Source: CAWCTD01 sp963798455 (lineage in GTDB: Bacteria > Acidobacteriota > Terriglobia > Bryobacterales > Bryobacteraceae). From it: a DNA stretch of 64,000 nucleotides. Below are positions 18,394-28,408 of this stretch, piece after piece; the first letter of the stretch is position 1, and each line of letters begins with the position of its first letter. The DNA lies in assembly GCA_963798455.1 (NCBI GenBank), contig CAWCTD010000003.1, positions 496,001 through 560,000 of the forward strand, written 5' to 3'. A program made the position numbers and the translations under genes. The notes beneath the pieces are model-generated. The model was not told the origin of the DNA and ran no database searches. It saw nothing but the letters and a program-made list of their open reading frames with translations.

Positions 18394-19064
18394 GACGGCT
18401 CCTTTCCGGTACCGTAGCGCTGGCGCCATGCGGCGCTGACGTTCTCCGCGATCACCGCGATGGCTACCGCCCCTGCATCCACCGAACCGATGCTGCGCTC
18501 CCCGGTGTAAGCGGCGCGGCCTTTCTTCGCGATCATGTGGACCGTTGCCTCGGCGGCCCGTCTGGCCTCTTCGGCGGCCCGCTGGAGCGCTGCTACGCCG
18601 TGGTCGGCCGTGCCCCCCGGTTCGGCGAGAGCGGCTTCGAGAGCGTCCGTCGCGGGGATCAAGGCGTCCAACAGCGTCTTGTCACCGAGAGCCGCTCCGC
18701 CGCGCTGCTGGATGCCGCCCGCAGCCGCGCGGAGCATGGCGATCACGTCAGCCGCCGCCAGCTTCCGCTTGTCGCCGGCCGCCGCGGCCGCGCGCAAGAA
18801 CGCCGTTCCCCAAAGGGGGCCGGATGCGCCGCCCACGCGGCTCGATAGGACCAGGGCGATCTTCTTGACGAAGGTCCCGATGCTGGCGCGGTCGAACTGA
18901 TCGAAGTCGGCCAGCACCGCGGAAAAGCCGCGTGCCAGCGAGTAGCCGAAGTCACCATCGGCCACCACGGCGTCCAATTGGCTGAAGTAAACCTCGTTGG
19001 CGACGACAGCCTCCGCCAGCGTCTTGATCGCCATTTCCACATCGGGCAAAGATGGCTCTTCCAT
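18390..19064 (-). CDS. dhaL: dihydroxyacetone kinase, DhaL subunit
   Basis: DhaL is the ADP/ATP-binding half that phosphorylates DhaK-bound dihydroxyacetone. The ATG at 19064 gives 224 residues. The Mg-nucleotide aspartate loop reads DAVVADGDFGYSLARGF, where most family members have GDGDHG; the aspartates are kept but the usual His is Phe, a small deviation. Other conserved parts are SSRVGGASGPLWGTAFLRAA and GDKTLLDALIPA, then RSIGSVDAGA near the C terminus. It is followed directly by dhaK. Confidence 0.93.
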   Translation of the reverse strand: MEEPSLPDVEMAIKTLAEAVVANEVYFSQLDAVVADGDFGYSLARGFSAVLADFDQFDRASIGTFVKKIALVLSSRVGGASGPLWGTAFLRAAAAAGDKRKLAAADVIAMLRAAAGGIQQRGGAALGDKTLLDALIPATDALEAALAEPGGTADHGVAALQRAAEEARRAAEATVHMIAKKGRAAYTGERSIGSVDAGAVAIAVIAENVSAAWRQRYGTGKEPS

Positions 19065-19137
19065 TCGGTGCTCCCGCAAAGATCCAAGTATACACGGAGC
19101 AAGCCCCGTGCCCTGCGTTTGGAGAGGACCAGGCGGT

Positions 19138-19167
19138 TTGACACTCGATTCCAGGCCTCTCTATACT
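19138..19167 (+). promoter_or_regulatory. sigma70-type promoter for rpmH-rnpA-yidD-yidC
   Basis: TTGACA at 19138-19143 (a consensus -35) and TATACT at 19162-19167 (one mismatch to a -10) are separated by 18 nt. They lie about 80 bp upstream of the rpmH ATG at 19247, in the divergent gap with dhaL. This is the best-looking promoter in the window and fits a highly expressed ribosomal gene. It is sequence inspection only. Confidence 0.7.
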
Positions 19168-19246
19168 AAAGGTTCCGGAATGAAAGCCTCAGCTTGTCGC
19201 GACGAGGCGACAAGAGCGCTTGGTGCGCTCGGGGCGAAGCATAGAC

Positions 19247-19414
19247 ATGCCGAAACGAACATTTCAACCGAACAACCGCAAAAGGGCGAAGACTCACGGT
19301 TTCAGAGTGAGAATGAGAACCAAGGATGGCCGGGCCGTTCTGTCGCGCCGCAGAGCAAGAGGCCGCAAGAAGCTGACCGTAAGCTCGGAGAGAGCTGTTC
19401 GCTACGCCAAGTAG
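19247..19414 (+). CDS. rpmH: 50S ribosomal protein L34
   Basis: A small basic 50S protein. The diagnostic start MPKRTFQPNNRKRAKTHGF places the ATG at 19247; ten codons of open frame before it are not needed. At 55 residues it is somewhat longer than the usual 44-52 because of the tail SSERAVRYAK. It heads the rpmH-rnpA-yidD-yidC-jag-mnmE cluster. In many bacteria dnaA and oriC lie just upstream, but here the upstream neighbour is dhaL, so the origin is probably not at this site. Confidence 0.96.
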   Translation: MPKRTFQPNNRKRAKTHGFRVRMRTKDGRAVLSRRRARGRKKLTVSSERAVRYAK

Positions 19415-19439
19415 ACCCTTCGAGAGCGCCAAGCAGGAC

Positions 19440-19781
19440 CTGTCCTTTCCCAAGGAGGCCCGGCTCGTTCGGCGCGCCGAGTTCCGGAACGTTTACGAAA
19501 AGGGTTTTCGGATTTCGGGGCCATACTTCGGGGCGATCTGTCTGCGGGTCTCGGGGCAGGCGCGGGGGAAGATCGGTTTTGCCGTGCCTAAGACGCTGGG
19601 CGGGAGCGTGACTCGCAACCGGATGAAGCGCAGGCTGCGTGAGGCGGTGCGTTTGAGCCTGGGACAGCTCGCTCCGGAGTGGGCTGTGGTCCTTCAGGCG
19701 CGGCGGGCCGTGCTGGAGGCGCCTTTCGGGGATCTCAATAGGGAGGTGGAGAAGCTCTTCTCGCGATGCGCACGCTCGTGA
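19440..19781 (+). CDS. rnpA: ribonuclease P protein component, no standard start codon
   Basis: RnpA binds the catalytic RNA of RNase P. The frame reads FPKEARLVRRAEFRNVYEKG and later KTLGGSVTRNRMKRRLREAV, the signature RNR helix, so the identity is clear. The frame is closed by TAA at 19380-19382, and between there and the conserved N terminus there is no ATG, GTG or TTG. The candidates are CTG at 19440 (113 residues) or CTG at 19395 (128 residues, overlapping rpmH). I report 19440. The first GTG is at 19584, far too late. The 3' end overlaps yidD. An upstream base error or a real CTG start are both possible. Confidence 0.85.
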   Translation: MSFPKEARLVRRAEFRNVYEKGFRISGPYFGAICLRVSGQARGKIGFAVPKTLGGSVTRNRMKRRLREAVRLSLGQLAPEWAVVLQARRAVLEAPFGDLNREVEKLFSRCARS

Positions 19782-19975
19782 CCGGCCTCCTTCGCTTCTA
19801 CAAGACCTGGATCTCACCCTGGCTGCCGTCCGCCTGCCGGTTTGAGCCTACATGCTCCGAGTACGTGCGGTTGGCGGTGGAAAAACACGGCGTCTTGCGG
19901 GGTTTGTGGCTGGGCGCGAAACGCCTGCTTCGCTGTCACCCGCTGCACGCAGGAGGCTATGACCCGGTTCGTTAG
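19766..19975 (+). CDS. yidD: membrane protein insertion efficiency factor YidD
   Basis: A 69-residue membrane-associated protein that aids YidC-dependent insertion. The family block FYKTWISPWLPSACRFEPTC-SEY and the C-terminal RCHPLHAGGYDPV are complete, with the conserved cysteines. It overlaps the end of rnpA by 16 bp and precedes yidC by 38 bp, the canonical order. A short amphipathic N terminus (MRTLVTGLLRF) is typical. Confidence 0.95.
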   Translation: MRTLVTGLLRFYKTWISPWLPSACRFEPTCSEYVRLAVEKHGVLRGLWLGAKRLLRCHPLHAGGYDPVR

Positions 19976-20013
19976 GCCGTTGCGCCCGAGGATGCGATGG
20001 TAGGGTAAAAGGG

Positions 20014-21726
20014 ATGGCAGACCAAAGTCAAGGGAATATGAAGGACCAGGCCCCTCAGTCCGAAGGGCTCTCCATGGAGAAGCGGCTGCTCGTGGCCTTC
20101 ATCCTCATGGGGCTGATTCTCTTCCTGACGCCGTACCTTTACAAGCCGTCCGCTCCGCCCGCGAAATCAACGCAGGCCCCTCTTCCGCAACCGCAGACGA
20201 TTGAGAAGCCCCAGACAGAAGCGCCGGTTGCAGCCGCCCCTGCCTTGGGCCAGGTCTCGGCCAGCAAGGAAGAAGCCTTTGACATTGATACGGACCTCTA
20301 CCGGGTCACGTTCTCCAACCGCGGGGCCGTGGTCCGGAGCTGGGTGCTCAAGAAGTATAAGAACAGTGCCGGTAAGCCTCTCGAACTCGTAAGTGCGGCG
20401 GGGGCCGCGAAGACCGGCTTCCCGTTCTCTGTTGAGTTCCCGGGCGGAAAATCTCCGGCCGACCTCAATGACGCCTTGTTCGCCGCCAAACGGTCAGCCG
20501 ATGGATTGGGAGTGGAATTCGAGTTTTCCGACGGCCGGGTATTGGCGCGAAAGAGTTTCACGTTCCAGAGGAATCGGTACCTTATGGAACTCACCTCCTC
20601 CGTGGCCGCGGATGGCAAGCCCGTCCCGCACGTGCTTACCTGGCGCGGAGGCTTCGGCGACATAGGCGGGTTCAATCACCCGAATACGCTTCAGAGCCTG
20701 TACTTCGACGCTTCCTCCAACAAGCTCGTCGTCCAGCAGGCCAAGGCGGCCAAGAACGGGCCGGTCTCGAGCTTTGGCGCCTATTCGTTCGTCGGCATTG
20801 AAGACAGCTACTTCACCACGGCTTTCCTGCCTTCCGGCCAATCCCCCTTCGAACTCCGGACCTTTAGCGACCAGGCGTCACCCGCGGCGGGTGCGGCGGA
20901 GGTCGCCTTTCTCGGCGTCGGGGTGGGAGGAAGCGGGGAGAACCGTTTCTCGGTATTTGTAGGGCCCAAAGACGTTGACGTACTGCGGAGTGTGAACCCG
21001 AGGCTGGAACAGGTGGTGGATTTCGGCTGGTTCAGTATCATCGCCAAGCCGCTGTTCCTGTCGCTGAACTGGGTCGACAACCGCTGGGTGCATAACTACG
21101 GCTGGTCCATCGTGGTGGTGACGATCATCATCAACTTCCTGCTGCTTCCGTTGAAGTTCACGAGCCTGAAGTCGATGAAGAAGATGCAGCTTCTCCAGCC
21201 GCAGATCGCCGCCATCAACGAGAAATACAAGGGGATCGGACTGCGCGACCCGCGAAAAGCGGACCAGAACCAGGAGGTGATGGAGCTGTACAAGAAGCAC
21301 GGCGTCAACCCCATGGGGGGCTGCATGCCGATGGTCCTCCAGATACCGTTCTTCTTCGCCTTCTACAAAGTGCTCACTGTAGCCATCGAGATGCGCGGGG
21401 CGCAATGGCTGTGGGTTACGGACCTCTCCCAGCCGGAGCACTTGGCAATACGCGTTCTGCCGATCACCATGATCGGCACCCAGTTCATCATGCAGAAGAT
21501 GACGCCCTCGACAACGGCCGATCCCACGCAGCAGAGAATGATGCTGATGATGCCGCTGATCCTCGGTTTCATGTTTTATGGGATGTCCAGCGGGCTGGTG
21601 TTATACTGGTTGACCGGTAACGTGGTGGGCATCGCGCAGCAATGGTTCTTCAATCGCGGCGCCTCGCCGTTGCCGGCGCTTGCGCCGGCGCCCAAGGCCA
21701 AGACCAAGAAGGCCGCCAGGAAATAG
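20014..21726 (+). CDS. yidC: membrane protein insertase YidC
   Basis: YidC inserts and folds inner-membrane proteins. The 570-residue protein has an N-terminal helix (MEKRLLVAFILMGLILFLTP, from residue 21), a large periplasmic beta domain (about 80-340) and the C-terminal five-helix insertase core. The core includes NYGWSIVVVTIIINFLLLPL, the cytoplasmic loop SMKKMQLLQPQIAAINEKYK and PMGGCMPMVLQIPFFFAFY. The gene uses the first ATG (20014), though the ATG at residue 21 is an alternative. The basic C terminus (KAKTKKAARK) may contact ribosomes. Confidence 0.97.
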   Translation: MADQSQGNMKDQAPQSEGLSMEKRLLVAFILMGLILFLTPYLYKPSAPPAKSTQAPLPQPQTIEKPQTEAPVAAAPALGQVSASKEEAFDIDTDLYRVTFSNRGAVVRSWVLKKYKNSAGKPLELVSAAGAAKTGFPFSVEFPGGKSPADLNDALFAAKRSADGLGVEFEFSDGRVLARKSFTFQRNRYLMELTSSVAADGKPVPHVLTWRGGFGDIGGFNHPNTLQSLYFDASSNKLVVQQAKAAKNGPVSSFGAYSFVGIEDSYFTTAFLPSGQSPFELRTFSDQASPAAGAAEVAFLGVGVGGSGENRFSVFVGPKDVDVLRSVNPRLEQVVDFGWFSIIAKPLFLSLNWVDNRWVHNYGWSIVVVTIIINFLLLPLKFTSLKSMKKMQLLQPQIAAINEKYKGIGLRDPRKADQNQEVMELYKKHGVNPMGGCMPMVLQIPFFFAFYKVLTVAIEMRGAQWLWVTDLSQPEHLAIRVLPITMIGTQFIMQKMTPSTTADPTQQRMMLMMPLILGFMFYGMSSGLVLYWLTGNVVGIAQQWFFNRGASPLPALAPAPKAKTKKAARK

Positions 21727-21729
21727 CTT

Positions 21730-22299
21730 GTGAGCGATCGGAAGTACTCGGCTGAACGAATAGGCCCGCGAATCGATGCCTTCCTCCGGGCTCTCCTGAA
21801 GCGCGCCGGTTTCCGGCTCAGCTTCGAAGCGGCGGACGCCCAAAGTCCGCACCCTGAATTCGAGAACCCCGAAGTCGTGGTCCGATTTGGCGGGCCCGAC
21901 GTGGAACTTGTTCTGAGCAACCGGGCCGAGCTGCTGTTGGCGCTGGAGCACGTGACGATGGAGATGCTCCGCATGCCGCCGGAGGACCATGCGCTGCTGT
22001 GCTTCGACGCCAACGACTACCGGGTGCTGCGCATGGAGGAGCTCCGCATGAGCGCCGCCGCGGCCGCCGACAAGGTCAGGCGGACGGGCACGCCCTTCGC
22101 TTTCAATCCCATGACCAGCCGCGAGAGGCGCATTGTCCACCTGGCGCTGAGGGACGAAGGCGGCGTGCGAAGCGAGAGCTCCGGGATCGGCGGCTACCGG
22201 CAGGTCGTGGTCTATCCGGACGGGGTATCCTCCCCGTCGCAGCCGGCCCCGCCGGGTCCCGCCGGCCCGCAGTACTCCCGACGGCGCCGCCGCCGCTGA
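21730..22299 (+). CDS. Jag/KhpB-like R3H-domain RNA-binding protein
   Basis: A 189-residue protein beginning at GTG 21730, 3 nt after the yidC stop. The N-terminal half is a KH-like domain (PEVVVRFGGPDVELVLSNRAELLLALEHV). The R3H domain follows near residues 130-170: FNPMTSRERRIVHLAL, where the Arg-x3-His spacing is visible, then SESSGIGGYRQVVV. The C terminus is Pro/Gly-rich and ends in six arginines. The position between yidC and mnmE is that of jag. It lacks the usual long Jag_N domain, so it is a short form. Confidence 0.9.
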   Translation: MSDRKYSAERIGPRIDAFLRALLKRAGFRLSFEAADAQSPHPEFENPEVVVRFGGPDVELVLSNRAELLLALEHVTMEMLRMPPEDHALLCFDANDYRVLRMEELRMSAAAAADKVRRTGTPFAFNPMTSRERRIVHLALRDEGGVRSESSGIGGYRQVVVYPDGVSSPSQPAPPGPAGPQYSRRRRRR

Positions 22300-22300
22300 G

Positions 22301-23647
22301 TTGAATCTTCACGACACCATCGTCGCCATCTCTACCCCGCCCGGCCGTGGCGGTCTGGGGATTGTCCGGATCTCCGGGCAGCAAGCCCGGTCCATCGCCG
22401 AGCGGATCCTGCGCTTTGCCGGAACACCGGAGTGGCGGCCATGGTCCTCCTCGCTGGCCGAACTCACCGATGCGGAAGGCGCGGCGGTGGATCAGGCGGT
22501 CGTGGCTTTCTTTGAACAACCCCGCTCCTACACGGCCGAGGACGTGGTGGAGATCTGCTGCCACGGGTCGCCGGTGGTGCTGCGCCACGCAGTCGAGCGC
22601 GCCTGCGAGGCTGGAGCGCGGCTGGCGGAACCCGGCGAGTTTACGTTGAGGGCCTACCTGAACGGCCGCATCGATCTGCCTCGGGCGGAAGCCGTTCGGG
22701 ACCTGATCGAGGCCACCACGCTGTACCAGGCGAAAATCGCGGCCCGGCAGATGGAAGGCTCCATCTCCCGGCAGATGGCTCCGCTAAAGGAGCAACTGCT
22801 GGCGCTGATCGCATTGCTCGAAGCGGGGATCGACTTCGCCGAAGACGACGTGCCGGTGGCGACGACAGAAGCGATCCTCGAGCGCCTGAACCCGCTCCTG
22901 GATGCCGTCAAACGGCTCGCGGCGAGCTTCTCGTACGGCCGTCTGGTCCACTCGGGGCTCGCGCTGGCCATCGTCGGGAGGCCCAACGTGGGCAAGAGCA
23001 GCCTGTTCAACCGCTTGCTGGAGCAGGACCGCGCCATTGTTACCGAAATCCCAGGGACCACGCGGGACCTGGTTTCGGAGGTCGCCTCTCTGGAGGGTAT
23101 TCCGGTGAAGTACCTGGATACCGCGGGCATCCGGGATGTTGGCAACACCATCGAGACGCTCGGAATTCAGCGCAGCTTCCAGGCCATGGCGGATTCCGAT
23201 CTGACCCTGGTGGTGATAGACCTGTCGGTCCCGACGGATCGAGCGGATCTGGAGTTGATCGGCAAGGCCACGGAGCAAGGCAGATACATCGTGGTGGGTA
23301 ATAAGTGCGACTTGCCCAGGCAGGCCCATCCCGTGGACGAGGCGGTTATCGTCTCCGCTCTCACGGGAGAAGGAATCGCCGGTCTGCGGCGGAAGATTCT
23401 GGCTCACATCGCCCCCGAGGCGGGCTCGGACGCTGGCTTCATCACCAACCTCCGCCAGGAACGTCTCTTGCGGGAGTCAGCGGCCAGCCTGGAAAAAGCG
23501 CACGGGGCCGCGCTGGAGGCCATTCCGCACGAGATGCTCCTGCTGGATCTCTACGGCGCGCTCCAGCCGATGGACGCGATCACGGGCGCTACTACGGCGG
23601 AGGACATCCTGAACCGCATCTTCTCGACTTTCTGCATCGGCAAGTAG
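22301..23647 (+). CDS. mnmE: tRNA modification GTPase MnmE
   Basis: MnmE, with MnmG, makes cmnm5U at the tRNA wobble position. The 448 residues start at TTG 22301 (LHDTIVAISTPPGRGGLGIV), directly after the jag stop; no better start exists. Features are the N-terminal formyl-THF-binding domain, a helical middle, and a G domain with GRPNVGKSSLFNRL, TTRDLVSE, DTAGIRD and NKCDL. The C terminus CIGK carries the conserved cysteine motif. This is the last gene of the rpmH cluster. The usual next genes (mnmG, rsmG, parAB) are absent; nusB follows on the other strand. Confidence 0.96.
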   Translation: MNLHDTIVAISTPPGRGGLGIVRISGQQARSIAERILRFAGTPEWRPWSSSLAELTDAEGAAVDQAVVAFFEQPRSYTAEDVVEICCHGSPVVLRHAVERACEAGARLAEPGEFTLRAYLNGRIDLPRAEAVRDLIEATTLYQAKIAARQMEGSISRQMAPLKEQLLALIALLEAGIDFAEDDVPVATTEAILERLNPLLDAVKRLAASFSYGRLVHSGLALAIVGRPNVGKSSLFNRLLEQDRAIVTEIPGTTRDLVSEVASLEGIPVKYLDTAGIRDVGNTIETLGIQRSFQAMADSDLTLVVIDLSVPTDRADLELIGKATEQGRYIVVGNKCDLPRQAHPVDEAVIVSALTGEGIAGLRRKILAHIAPEAGSDAGFITNLRQERLLRESAASLEKAHGAALEAIPHEMLLLDLYGALQPMDAITGATTAEDILNRIFSTFCIGK

Positions 23648-23667
23648 GGTCCAGGCATGCCTGGCAA

Positions 23668-24099
23668 CTACGAATCACTGACTGGGGCGCCGCGCCGCAC
23701 CGCGTCGAGGACCCCGTTGATGAATGCGACCGACTCCTCCGACGAGAACCGCCGGGCGAGCTCGAGCGCCTCGTCGATGACCACCGGCGCGGGCGTGCCG
23801 ATGCCCGTCATTTCGTGGACCGCCATCCTGAGGATGTTCCGGTCCACAATGGGCATGCGCTCCAGGCGCCAGTGCTCGGAATGCCCGGCGATCATCTTGT
23901 CGATCTCCACCATTCCGGCACTCGTGCCGCGGATGAGTTCCTCCATGAACGGGTCCGGTTCGGGCTTCTGCTCCCCATTCTCAGCCGCGAGCAGGGAATC
24001 GTAGTAACCCGCAATCGCCTCCTCGGGGGGCTGTCGCCGGATGTCCGCCTGGAACAGCACCTGCAAGGCGCGCTCCCTGGACTTGTGGCGTGCGGGCAT
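23668..24099 (-). CDS. nusB: transcription antitermination protein NusB
   Basis: NusB binds boxA RNA with S10 in rRNA antitermination. The 143-residue protein starts MPARHKSRERALQVLFQADI, the family N terminus, and contains VDRNILRMAVHEM and APVVIDEALELARRFSSEES. It ends 21 bp from the mnmE stop (convergent). It follows ribH by 7 bp in one operon; the ribH-nusB pairing is widespread. Confidence 0.96.
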   Translation of the reverse strand: MPARHKSRERALQVLFQADIRRQPPEEAIAGYYDSLLAAENGEQKPEPDPFMEELIRGTSAGMVEIDKMIAGHSEHWRLERMPIVDRNILRMAVHEMTGIGTPAPVVIDEALELARRFSSEESVAFINGVLDAVRRGAPVSDS

Positions 24100-24106
24100 G
24101 CCTCGC

Positions 24107-24586
24107 TCAGGAGCCGGCGCGGAGCTTACGCATCAGGTTGCCCATCTCGACGGCGCTCATGGCGGCATCGAAGCCTTTGTTGCCGCTCTTGGCGCCGGCG
24201 CGGTCGATGGCCTGCTCCAGCGTGTCGCAGGTCAGAACCCCGAAAGCGACTGGCACTCCGAATTCCATCGCCGTCTGCGCCAAACCCTTGGATGCTTCTG
24301 AGGCGATGTAGTCCCAATGCGGTGTGTCGCCCCGGATGACGGCACTCAGGCAGATGATGGCATCGTGCCGCTTCTGGGCGGCCAGTTGCCGGGCGACGAC
24401 CGGGAGCTCCCAGGAGCCGGGCGTTTTGACGATCTCGAGGTTGCCTTCCTCGGCCCCGGTGCGCAGCAAGGCATCCAGCGCGCCGGCGAGGAGCCGGTCT
24501 GTAATGAGGCTGTTGTAGCGGGTTACCAGGATCGCGAACTTCAGTCCTTTCGCGTCAAGGTTCCCTTCGATCACTTTGCTCGCCAT
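24107..24586 (-). CDS. ribH: 6,7-dimethyl-8-ribityllumazine synthase
   Basis: RibH condenses the pyrimidine intermediate with dihydroxybutanone phosphate in riboflavin synthesis. The 159 residues include the N-terminal ILVTRYNSLITDRLL, the substrate loop GSWELPVVARQLA, the catalytic-region CLSAVIRGDTPHWDYIASEA and FGVLTCDTLEQAIDRAG. It is divergent from lepA across 63 bp and upstream of nusB. No FMN-riboswitch-like conserved structure is visible in that short gap. Confidence 0.96.
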   Translation of the reverse strand: MASKVIEGNLDAKGLKFAILVTRYNSLITDRLLAGALDALLRTGAEEGNLEIVKTPGSWELPVVARQLAAQKRHDAIICLSAVIRGDTPHWDYIASEASKGLAQTAMEFGVPVAFGVLTCDTLEQAIDRAGAKSGNKGFDAAMSAVEMGNLMRKLRAGS

Positions 24587-24649
24587 AATTAATCCCCTTG
24601 AAACAAAAGCCCTATGGGATAATTGAACTTCAGAGCTTCATCATACCGC

Positions 24650-26457
<1,808 letters not shown>

Positions 26458-26461
<4 letters not shown>

Positions 26462-26883
26462 TTGGTCGCGCCCAGGCTTTCCACCGGCATGACGGCGCGG
26501 AACACCGGGAGCAGGTGGTATCGGGCCAGCAACGGCGAATAGAACGCCACCGGGTAGTTGGCAATCCGCACCTCGATCCGGTCACTCTGCGTGCCCTGGT
26601 CCAGACGCGTGACGCTGACCATGGAGGTCTGTAACCCGAAGAGGGCATGGCCGTTGGGGGCGGGGGCGTTGTAAACCACAAAGTTCTGGATCGTCTGGGC
26701 GTCGTAACTGTGCACGATCGCGTACCGCACCCCCGCTTGCGCCCGCTCGTGGAGTGTCGCATGGAAGAAGAGCACCTGCCCCACGTCGAAAACGCCGGTC
26801 AGGGTCAGCACAAACGGCAGCAGCACCAGAGCCGTTTCCACCAGGTACTCCCCTTTGCGCCGCTTCCGCTTTCTGTCGTCCAT
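26458..26883 (-). CDS. TadE-like pilus pseudopilin protein
   Basis: A 141-residue protein with a basic N terminus (MDDRKRKRRKGEYLVETALV) and a single hydrophobic segment (ALVLLPFVLTLTGVFDVGQVLF). The glutamate at GEYLVETA sits just before the helix, as in TadE-type minor pseudopilins cleaved by a TadV/CpaA-like peptidase. The rest is a beta-rich periplasmic domain. It is the last of three similar genes (28408 down to 26458) on the minus strand. The Tad secretion ATPase cpaF lies 17 kb away in the window. Confidence 0.88.
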
Positions 26884-26890
26884 ATTGTCT

Positions 26891-27337
26891 TCAGCCTGGA
26901 GTCTTGTACGCTCCCACGAATTTCACCGTGACGAGGGGCTTGTTCGTATACGTGTAGTTCTTGATGGCGTGAACGGTGTAGCTGCTGATGCTGACGCTGA
27001 GGGTCTGGGGTACTCCCGCCGCGTCCGTGGTCCAGGTGACGTTTACCATGCCGGTTGACAGACCGGGCGCCAGCGGGCTGCCGGTGCCGGTGGGGTTCCC
27101 GTACACCGTCATGTTCTTGACGTTGCCGACAAAGCTGTGGCCCGGCTCGTCGAAGTCCACCCGCGAGGCATAGTGGGCGCCCTCAGCGACGGCGGCGGCG
27201 AGGCTGGCATAGACGTGCGTCGCATAGCCGAGTTGGAACACCCCACACAGCAGGATCCAGAGTAGAACGAAACTCAGGGCGAACTCGATCGCCGCGTTGC
27301 CGCGCCGGCCGCATTGTCTGCTAACAGCCTTCCGCAC
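26891..27337 (-). CDS. TadE/TadG-like pseudopilin
   Basis: A 148-residue protein with a basic leader RRGNAAIEFALSFVLLWILL, the RGxAAIEFAL signature of TadE/TadG proteins, and one transmembrane segment. The periplasmic part (GVPQTLSVSISSYTVHAIKNY) is beta-rich. It lies 9 bp after the TadG-like gene and 7 bp before the next TadE-like gene, so the three form an operon. The family role is in assembly of Flp/Tad pili; whether this set makes a pilus is unknown, because no flp, cpaB or cpaC is visible here. Confidence 0.9.
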   Translation of the reverse strand: MRKAVSRQCGRRGNAAIEFALSFVLLWILLCGVFQLGYATHVYASLAAAVAEGAHYASRVDFDEPGHSFVGNVKNMTVYGNPTGTGSPLAPGLSTGMVNVTWTTDAAGVPQTLSVSISSYTVHAIKNYTYTNKPLVTVKFVGAYKTPG

Positions 27338-27346
27338 GACCTCCCC

Positions 27347-28408
27347 TTACTGAAACAGCTTCACCGTGTACAAGCCTGGAACGCCGGCGGCCTTGTGCGC
27401 GCTGTTCTGGAGAACCGGCCCGATATACTCGGCGCAGCACGGCGTGTTGTTCTTGCCGCAGGCATTTGGCGGCAGGAAAAAACCGGCGAATCCAATGACC
27501 TGGGCCGGGTCGCCGCCGTTGTTGACCGGAACGATGAAAATGCGCCGTCCATTGCCGTGGTAGGCGCTGTAGGTTGCCGCGGCGGTGTCGGAATCCTGGT
27601 TGAATCGCTGGTCGAGCGCCGGAGGGACATTCTTGTTTCCCTGGACCATATCGACGGTACTGCCGGCGATGAGTGGCTGAGGCAGGTTGTAGTCGTTGTT
27701 CACGATCGCATCGTGCAGGGCCGAATTGCCGCTGCCCTGCCCGACATCGATGTATCCCCGGTCGCTCAAGCCACCACCGGGGGTGAAACCCGCGTCTCCC
27801 GCGCAGAAATTCTTATCCCGCTGCCCGGCGGGCGGCCATTTCAGAGTGTACTGATGCCCGGCGAGAAACCCGAAGTTCGCATCGAGTACGTTGTGGGCAT
27901 CGGGCGAGAACGGTTCCGCTCCATCCCCGATCAAATTCTCGGCTGCTTGGCCGGCAATCGCCATGGTGGTGACAGCCTTGGGAGATGAGACACCCGGCAA
28001 TACGAGCAGGAAGTGCAGCGGTACTTGTCCCGTGGCTGTTACCTGCACGAAGCGGTATCCCGCGGCCGCGGCCGGGCTCGCTTCATACACGCCGCCGAAA
28101 GTCTGAGAGAAAGAAGCCTGGGCGCCGGTGACTCTCTTGGTCGCGAAGTCCCAGTGATTCAGCGTGCTCCCGCTGCCCGGGCCGGTTCCGGCGACCGACT
28201 GCGCGTTGGTAAGACCCTGACTGGTGCCGTCCAGTTCGTAACAGGCCGCGACGGCCGCCGAATCCACGTACGCCTGCAGTTCCGCCTTGGCTACGTACAA
28301 GTGGCCCACATCCATGGCCAGCCCAAGGACGCCCAACATCGCCGGCAGGCTGGCGGCAACCATCAAGAGGATGGAGCCTCTCTCCGATCGAGGCACACGC
28401 ATCTCCAT
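27347..28408 (-). CDS. TadG-like pilus assembly protein
   Basis: I choose the ATG at 28408 (MEMRVPRSERGSILLMVAAS); the longer frame to 28522 begins with improbable residues. The result is 353 residues. RGSILLMVAASLPAMLGVLGLAMDVGHLY is the Tad-type leader and helix, and AKAELQAYVDSAAVAACYELDG is the classic TadG segment that follows. The remainder is a large periplasmic domain with several cysteines (GKNNTPCCAEY) that could be disulfide-bonded. It is the first gene of the three-gene set. Confidence 0.9.
   Translation of the reverse strand: MEMRVPRSERGSILLMVAASLPAMLGVLGLAMDVGHLYVAKAELQAYVDSAAVAACYELDGTSQGLTNAQSVAGTGPGSGSTLNHWDFATKRVTGAQASFSQTFGGVYEASPAAAAGYRFVQVTATGQVPLHFLLVLPGVSSPKAVTTMAIAGQAAENLIGDGAEPFSPDAHNVLDANFGFLAGHQYTLKWPPAGQRDKNFCAGDAGFTPGGGLSDRGYIDVGQGSGNSALHDAIVNNDYNLPQPLIAGSTVDMVQGNKNVPPALDQRFNQDSDTAAATYSAYHGNGRRIFIVPVNNGGDPAQVIGFAGFFLPPNACGKNNTPCCAEYIGPVLQNSAHKAAGVPGLYTVKLFQ

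Noticed and set aside
24598..24623. Possible promoter TTGAAA...GATAAT before lepA
   Set aside because: Spacing is only 14 nt, too short for a sigma70 promoter, so I did not list it as a feature.
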